Positions 57,646 to 64,000 of a stretch of 64,000 bases of DNA are shown here, piece by piece. A program made the translations under genes and the position numbers. This DNA is from Rheum nobile (lineage: Eukaryota; Streptophyta; Magnoliopsida; Caryophyllales; Polygonaceae), in NCBI GenBank assembly GCA_027886185.1, contig WOAB01000619.1, positions 3,472,001 to 3,536,000 of the forward strand. Reading direction: 5' to 3'. Below the pieces are notes generated by a model that had not been told where the DNA came from, did no database searches, and saw nothing but the letters and a program-made list of their open reading frames with translations. The stretch's first letter is position 1; every line of letters begins with the position of its first letter.

Positions 57646-59001
57646 ATGGTCCACACCCGTACTGCTGACTCTCCACCTTTAGATCTTGATCCAGAGATTG
57701 AGAGAACTTTCTCCCAAGGACGCAGAGTAAATCGAGCTTTGATCTTTGAGAATCCCACTTTTGAGATGGCGGACGAGTTACCACCACCTACGTTGAGGCA
57801 ACTGACTACGCCTAACTTTACGTAGCAGCCACTGGCCATACAATTCCCTGAGCTAGGCACGGGAGTGAACTTTGAGCTCAAGTCTGGTCTTATCCATCTT
57901 TTGCCTCAGTTCCATGGGCTAGCTGGAGAGGACCCAAACAAGCACCTCTCGGAGTTCCACGCCGTGTGCAGTTCCATGAAGCCACGGAATGTCACTGAGG
58001 ATCAAATCACGTTGAGGGCTTTTTCTTTTTCACTTAAGGATTCAGCCAACGACTAGTTTTACTACCTCACCCCAGGAAGCATCAACACCTGGGAGAAAAT
58101 GAAGAAGGCGTTCCTGGAAAAGTACTTTCCAGCAACGAAGCTGAACAGTCTCAAGCGCAACCTGAGCAACATAGAGCAGCATGGGACAGAGACGCTCTAC
58201 GAGTACTACGAGCGTTTCAAGAGGTTGTGCTCTAGTTGTCCCTATCACGGGTATTCAGACCAGGATTTGGTCTTATATCTATACGGGGGATTGCTGGATG
58301 AAGAGCGACGAATGGTGAACGCGGCGTGTGGGGGAAACATACTGAACAAAACCCCTATCGCTGCATTTGAGATATTCAGCGAGTTGTCGGAAGGCTCAAG
58401 GCAATTCAGCAAGAGGGCGAATGCCCAGGCTGTGAAAGCCACTTCAAGTAAGAATGTTCCCCCATCTATGGCGAGGGAAGTGAGCGAAATGAAGGAGATG
58501 ATCAAGGTTTTGATGAGGAAGGAAGGACCCCAGAGGGTCAAGGAGTGCGAATTTTGCTATGCCACCACGCATGCAACTGACGCATGCCCTACACTCCATG
58601 AGGAGCCCACTGAGCAAGTCAACGCTGTTGGGGGGTACCAACAAAGACAACGGTACGACCCCTACTCCAGTACCTACAATCCGGGGTGGAGAGACCATCC
58701 TAACTTGAGGTACGGGAACATGCACAATGTGGAGAACCCCCCTGAGTTCCGACCAAGACCCCCTCAGCAATACCAACAGCAGTACCCCCAACGACCATTC
58801 CAAGGAGGCCAGCAGTTCAGAGGCCCAGCAGAGCAGAGACCGCAAGGACAAGGAGCTCCCCGCGCTATGAATCTAGAGGACCAGGTCAATACACTGGCGC
58901 AGCACATGACCACGCTGACGCGGACAGTAGGAACCATGCAGCAAAACATGGTTCGGTTCCAACATGAGACCAAGTCTAGTATCCAGAACCTGGAGAAGTA
59001 G
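57646..59001 (+). pseudogene. Athila-type gag with three premature stops
   Basis: It starts MVHTRTADSPP. The gag core spans about residues 80-260, with FHGLAGEDPNKHLSEFHAVC, AFSFSLKDSAND and YYERFKRLCSSCPYHG. A CCHC-like segment (CEFCYATTHATDAC) follows, then a Gln/Pro/Gly-rich region (PPQQYQQQYPQRPFQGGQQ) and a helical tail. In-frame TAG codons lie at 57823, 58054 and 58999; the frame is otherwise continuous and continues into the protease ORF. Confidence 0.85.
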
Positions 59002-60050
59002 GTAGGGAAGATCTCCCAGGCGGTCAGCAAGCTCGAAGCTAGAGAGTCACGAGCACTCCCATCTCAAACTGAGATTAATACAAGGCAAAACGTCAACTGC
59101 ATGACGTCAAGGCCAAGATGGGAGAATGAAGAAGAGAAGCTGGAATTAAAAGAGAAGTACGAGGCAAAACCGCGATTGCGGGGCGACAGCCGCGATCGCG
59201 GGTTTACGAAGCCAAAAGCCGAGAAAAACTCGAGCATAAATTCGAGCATTAACCGCGACCGCGGGCATGACAGCCGCGATCGCGGGGAACCAGTGCGAGA
59301 ACCGCGATCACGGGTTGACACCCGCGATCAGCTCTCAGAAAGCGCTCCGCCTCGCAAGACATTTATGAACAAGTATGACTATCCGGAGGGATATTTTGAC
59401 ATCCCGGTGCCATTCCCTGCAGCATTAGTAGATGAAGGGAATACGGAAATATACTGCGAGATATACCAGGACTACCCGGATAGCCCCTTCTTGAGAGAGC
59501 TACGCAAGACCATAGCGGAGCAAAAGGAGCGATCTAAGAAGAAGACAAAGGTCAAGAAGGATGTCTCGGCTGTGGTGAAGAAGAGGATTCCCAAGAAGTG
59601 TGAGGATCCTGGAATGTTCAGCGTGCCCTGCAAGATTGGGGAGACTAAATTCAGCGAGACATTGCTGGATTTGGGAGCTTCAATCAATGTCTTGCCACTG
59701 TCCGTCTACAACAACCTCGACGTTGGACCATTAGAGAGCACGAAAATCGTCATCCAACTGGCTGACAACTCCGTCATCACTCCTGAGGGCGTTGTGAAGG
59801 ACGTACTGGTAAGCGTCGATACCCTTGTTTTCCTGCAGACTTCTTTATCATGAACACAGGGGAACGAGGAGGACGAGTAATGCTAGGGAGGCCTTTCATG
59901 AAGACCTCCAACACAAAGATCAACGTGGGCAAAGGCATAATCAACATGGAGTTCGACAAGAGGAAGACAGAGTATAGGTTGGAGAACATTTTGGAGCATC
60001 CTCCAGATACAAGATCAAGGAGTACGGTTGCAAGAGGCAATCCTGGATGA
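59002..60050 (+). pseudogene. Athila-type protease region with dyad-word insert
   Basis: The frame continues from gag after TAG 58999. Residues corresponding to 59160-59330 consist of repeated RDRG and PRSR phrases, created by six GC-rich dyad words. Then come FDIPVPFPAALVDEGN and the aspartic protease with LLDLGASINVLPLSVYNNL (active-site Asp in DLG). A frameshift near 59850 separates VMLGRPFMKTSNTKINVGKG in another frame, the expected C-terminal part of the protease. Nothing resembling RT follows. Confidence 0.8.
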
Positions 60051-60893
60051 GAAGTATAGCAGGACGTCGTGCCGCGACGATAACTATGGCGCTGCTCGGG
60101 AGGCAACCCGAGGTATGAGTCGTTGAACTCATTTATGTTTTTACCTTTCTTAGGACTTAGATTTTATTTTTCTTTCTTCTTCTTTGCACTTGTTTTTCTT
60201 TTTCTATGGGCACTAGAACTAACTATGCAGCGGAGGCCAGAATCCAGCACCCGCGATCGCGGTTTCACACCCGCGATCGCGGTTTCCCCTCGGCGATCCA
60301 TGGCGAGTTCTAGCAAAAAAAAATAAAAATAAAGCCCACGGTTTAATAAAACCAGCGCGTTTTTTGAGGCAGTCAGCACCTCGTAACTCGCGCCGACTGT
60401 TATGGATGCAGGGGCATTAACCCCGCGATCGCGGGTGTTCATCGCGTCAATTATAAATGGCGAGAGGTGGTGGAGGCATTTTACAACACCTCCACCACCA
60501 CCTCTCACTCTCACCAGATCGGATATCCGACCCCGACCACCGCGACACCCCCCTGCAGCCCCGCGACTATCGTTCTGACGCCGCAACGTCGTTTGGGTGA
60601 GATCTCCATTGTCCAACTCTTGGATTTCTCACAGCCTCACGAGCCGCGATCGCCGGACCCACGCCAAACCCCACGACCACCGCAGCGCCACCGCAAAGCA
60701 CCGGAGCCATTTTTTCTCGAAGTTTGCTGCAAACCCAGAAACCGCGATCGCCGGCATCAACCCCGCGATCGCGGCCCATCTTCTCCAACGAGCTTCGAGT
60801 CGAGCATAAACCGCGACCGCGCCCCACACCCCGCGATCGCGGGTCCCTCCGGTACTCTTTCTGTTGTGCTTTCTCGCTCCTCTTTTTCCCACC
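60051..60893 (+). other. leader before ORF1 with dyad words and internal TATA
   Basis: Contains exact CCGCGATCGCGG at 60251, 60271, 60423, 60763 and 60831, with imperfect copies at 60643, 60742 and 60811. TATAAAT at 60452-60458 lies about 440 bp before the ORF1 ATG, so a separate ORF1 transcript is possible. The overlapping RDRG-rich frame at 60467-61069 looks like a by-product of the words. Confidence 0.55.
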
Positions 60894-62266
60894 ATGGCAG
60901 CCTTCGTAAGCAACATGCGGAGCCAGAGGCACATGCGCTACTACGAGACGTTCAGCGCACGGAAGTTCGTCCAGCCGAAGTTCTTCGATCGGCCGACGCT
61001 GCAACGACTCAGACTGGAGGACTACACACAACAGTTGCTGAGCCACGGAGGGCTCAGCAACTTCATTGACCTAGCCGCCCCGTCCTCGCACGAGCTGACC
61101 CTGGAGTTTCTGGCCACGCTGGAGCGCCACGACGACGGGATCATGTTCAACCTGCTGGGGCGGCAGAGGATGATGTCCTACCAAGGCCTGCGGGACCTGT
61201 TTGGCGTTACTGAGGCTCCCGCCGAGGATTGGGAGGCCGCAGGCACCTTGCCAGAGCTCTTCTGGCAGGATGCGACCCGGGAGGTACTCAACCCCAGCGC
61301 CGACGAGTATAACTACAAGATGACGCACCCCTGTCTGAGGCTGGCGCACAAAGTGCTCGCCATGTCCTTCCTGGGACAGGGGGAGGTAAACAAGGTTTCG
61401 ACGCTGGACCTTACAGTGCTCTGGTGTTTAACACCAGAGAGCCACAACACCCCCGACTGGGTCGATTTGTTCCTCTCCAGCTGTCTCGGGCTGAGGGAGA
61501 AGACGGGCGGCAAGATCTCCATGGGGGGCATGGTGACGCTTATCGCCCAGCAATACGAGAATATCGCGGACCATTGGGATTTCCCCGCCGACATCTACAT
61601 TTACAACATCACACTGCTACGGAGATCCCATCTGCTGGAGGTCCGTGGTGGAGAGTACACCTGGCTCTCCAAGAAGGAAAGGACCCATCGAATGAGGCTG
61701 CCTCGTCCGATGCCTTATGGGCCCCGGGCGAGGGATTTTTACCTCTATGCCGATGGAGAGCAGGGGTCGTCGTCCGAAGACGAAGGGGACGACGACGACA
61801 ACGAGGAGGAGGAGGAAGCGACTGCAGCGATGGACATGAAGAGCGATGTGCCATCTCCGCTGCGTTCCAGGGGCCCACCTGTTTACCCTGACTATACCTA
61901 CCAGGCATCTGGGTCTGGTAGTGGATCTGGAGGGGCTCCCTGGGACCAGCTCCTGGACAGAATGGCCAACCTGCAGCTGAGGCAGTCCGCGCATATACGA
62001 AGGAGTGCCGAGTGGGAAAGCGGCATCTCCCAGAGGCTAGAGGAGCATGAGAGGAGAAGCGTTCAGTGGGAACGCCAAGTCTCCACCCGCCTGGATGAGC
62101 AGGAGCGGAGGAGCGCTGAGTGGCAGCGCAACATGGAGGTCAACCTTGCATACCACGCCAACCGCCTGGATAGTCACCTCACACTGTTGAGGACCAGGTG
62201 GTTCAGATGCAGAGGAGAGCTGAGGCTTTCTTCAACGCTTATGGGTATTGGCCTCCACCCCAGTGA
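60894..62266 (+). pseudogene. Athila ORF1 / env-like protein with one late frameshift
   Basis: The start MAAFVSNMRSQRHMRYYETF has good ATG context (CACCATGG). The globular region (about 1-270) includes FFDRPTLQRLRLEDYTQQLL, TLEFLATLERHD and IMFNLLGRQRMMSYQGLRDL, matching the Athila ORF-1 family. It is followed by an acidic Asp/Glu run, a Gly/Ser linker and three copies of a 22-residue helical repeat (RRSAEWE..ISQRLEEHE). A single-base shift near 62190 moves the frame; read past it, the protein ends NAYGYWPPPQ at TGA 62264. No signal peptide or membrane span is evident. Function unknown. Confidence 0.8.
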
Positions 62267-62326
62267 GTATTTTTATTTTCCCCTTATCTTTTTCTTGTCT
62301 TCCATACATTGAGGACAATGCATGAT

Positions 62327-63042
62327 TTAAGCATGGGGGAGTAGAGTATTCACTATCTATCTTGTACATATTTCTTTTTCAGCATTGTACTTTGATTTTC
62401 AATATTTCGAATTTCAGCATTTCTTTTAAAAAATAAAAAAAAATAAAAAAAATTGAAAAAGTCAAAAATCAAAAATCAAAAAAGACATACATGAAAATCC
62501 TAGGACAAGTTGAAAACCTGAAAGGGCGGCTTGGGTAAAAAGCAGGTGACCCGGACCAGCGCTAGGCTGGGGTAAAAAGGTGTCTGAGTGATGTGAGCAT
62601 ATGTGAGCACATCTATGGAAAAAAAAATATGAGTGGCTAGGATGAAAACCCGAAAGGGCTCCTAGGCAAAATGAGTGAAAAGAAGAGGAGTGATTTTAGG
62701 ATCTCATTTTACCTGGAGGGGCGACATAAGAAGAGGAGACAAAGAAGGATTGTCGGGTAGGTCACTCTGGGAGGCATAAGGAGTCATAGATGGAGGCTAG
62801 GATTAGAGGTCACTTTACACTATTGGATGTCCGGGTTGAGCTTGGGGGAAGTACTCTGCTTGCCCTCAAGTTTATTGAGTTGTGGATGTGTTGTAGATGA
62901 GATTGGTGCCAGGAGCTTTGGCATAGGTTAGGTAACTCTTAGTTGGAGGATATGCTTCCTGAGACCTTGAGTGCTACATTGGAGGAGTAGACTTTCTTTT
63001 AGTTTACTCGAGGACGAGAAAAGGTCTAAGCATGGGAGAGTT
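62327..63042 (+). other. 3' non-coding region and polypurine tracts of the Athila-like element
   Basis: TTTAAGCATGGGGGAGTAGA (62324-62343) soon after ORF1 and CTAAGCATGGGAGAGTT (63026-63042) immediately before the right LTR are both polypurine-like. Between them is an A-rich block and two CCTGAAAGGGC/CCCGAAAGGGC repeats. No frame of interest. Confidence 0.65.
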
Positions 63043-64000
63043 TGATAAGCACTACTTTGTAGGGCTTAACTAAGAGTTATTAGAGGTTTTATTGGTGCCA
63101 TTCGGGTAGATTTAGACACATTCTTGTGTATGGCGTTTGGAGGCGAAGTTGGTGTTTTTGGAGGTGTTTGAGCTACTTTGGAGATCATGAAGACACTGAG
63201 GAAGGAAGCCATCAAGAGAAGACGCCAAGGAGTGAAAAAGAGACGAGTTGGTGCAAGGCAAAGGACAAGAGTGTCGAGCATTAACCGCGATCGCGGGCAT
63301 GGGTGCCGCGATCGCGGGCCTCGGAGCATGTCGAGAGTTTTCTGCGGGCGCGGAGAGATTGAAGGGCGCGGAGCCACATGGGCCGCGATCAAGGTCCACC
63401 ACCCGCGATCGCGGGTCTGACACGGCAGAGGCTCGGACTTATTCCGAATTATTTTTTAGTTTTATTTTCCCTTTTTCTTATTTCTATTTCAGTTATTTTT
63501 CTTAATGGGCTAGGTCATTGTTATGGCCCTATAAATACTCTCCTTATGCATTAGGGTTAGAGACTCTAATCACACTTTAGTTGCAATTTCAATTCATCGT
63601 TGTTTATTTCTTTTGAAGTTTCTACCATGACTATGAGGAGCTAAGCCTCTTTGGCTTAGTCCGGTAATGGAAGCATGAGTTCGTTCATCTGGTTGTGAGG
63701 TTTTGTTCCTATCTATCTATCCTATTGAGTTATATCTTTTCTCTGAGCAAATTCATATTTGAATGTTTGTTGGTTTATCTAGACTGATCACCTACGTTTA
63801 TTGCTTTCATTCTTATTGCTAATACTAGGGAACTGTTGGGCTAACGCTCTAGTATAAGTAGCAAGCATTGATTGTTATCTGCATCTGTGGATTATATCTA
63901 TGTGGGAATTGATTACATGGTAAATGCATCTGAGCGAGCGTTCTGTGTATCCTGGTTAATTCTTATATGCATTGCTGCCTTTGGGTTAAACCTTTAGTGG
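63043..64000 (+). repeat. 3' LTR of the Athila-like element (partial)
   Basis: It matches 56211-57171 with few differences. Dyad words are at 63285, 63306, 63383 (imperfect) and 63403, and TATAAAT at 63530. It is cut by the window edge. Confidence 0.9.

Larger units (their letters stand above)
56211..64000 (+). mobile_element. Athila-like Ty3 element lacking RT and integrase (runs off window)
   Basis: The left LTR is 56211-57524 and the right LTR begins at 63043 and is cut by the window end. The primer site TGGCACCGTTGCCGGGGA is the Athila type (tRNA-Asp, one mismatch). The internal order is gag, protease, leader, ORF1/env-like, then a non-coding tail with two polypurine-like tracts. No reverse transcriptase, RNase H or integrase motif was found between 60050 and 60890, where pol would lie. 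It is therefore a non-autonomous derivative. CCGCGATCGCGG words occur throughout. Confidence 0.9.

Noticed and set aside
60467..61069. 200-codon frame rich in Arg-Asp-Arg-Gly, like an RNA-binding protein
   Set aside because: The RDRG, PRSR and AIAG phrases are translations of the CCGCGATCGCGG dyads in different frames. The real ORF1 starts at 60894 in another frame.

Overview
The window is plant nuclear DNA, almost certainly from a flowering plant. It has one intron-containing gene with GT-AG junctions, a Stowaway-type MITE, Helitron-like ends, tRNA-derived repeats, and a deep nest of plant LTR retrotransposons (Ty1/copia Sirevirus type, Ty3 Tekay-like and Athila-like). A eudicot, perhaps in the Lamiales, is a weak guess. 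Nothing suggests bacterial or organellar DNA.

Layout. 1-6415: AT-rich intergenic DNA with a decayed reading frame (1-343), an ATGAAC-rich tract, an intact solo LTR (1721-3814, target duplication GTTGC), a tRNA-like SINE fragment, a 175-bp tandem duplication and a small Helitron-like element. 6416-10170: a Stowaway MITE, then the only convincing host gene, a five-exon bHLH113-like transcription factor. 10540-11111: a T/G-rich repeat family and a Helitron 3' end. 12883-44414: a minus-strand LTR retrotransposon split by nested insertions. These are a composite element of tRNA-like units in its 3' LTR (13611-14259), a rearranged LTR element with a 423-bp-arm palindrome (15626-19368), and a Tekay-like element (19714-40131) that itself holds a 10.6-kb Sirevirus (20422-31020). 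44881-50970: a second, internally deleted Sirevirus. 50971-54085: more of the T/G-rich family. 54245-55440: an unrecognised exon-like frame and a LINE tail. 55450-56210: an LTR remnant interrupted at 56210/56211 by an Athila-like element that runs past the window end. That element keeps gag, protease and the ORF1/env-like gene but has no reverse transcriptase or integrase.

Five-base target duplications show the insertion order directly: ATGAC for the Tekay-like element, CAATG/CAGTG for the Sirevirus inside its LTR, TCATG for the palindromic element, GTAGG for the composite element, TGAGA for the second Sirevirus and GTTGC for the solo LTR.

Two observations stand out. First, GC-rich 12-bp dyad words (five-base GC arms around a two-base centre) recur at a pitch of about 20-21 bp, two helical turns. 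This occurs in two unrelated Ty3 lineages: CCGCGATCGCGG in the Athila-like element and CGGCGGKCGCCG in the Tekay-like LTRs. A looser relative is in the solo LTR. Second, the element at 15626-19368 ends in the same (U5) terminus on both sides, inside a perfect target duplication. The breakpoint of its inverted LTR arm lies where transcription would be expected to start, as if strong-stop cDNA had been captured and integrated.
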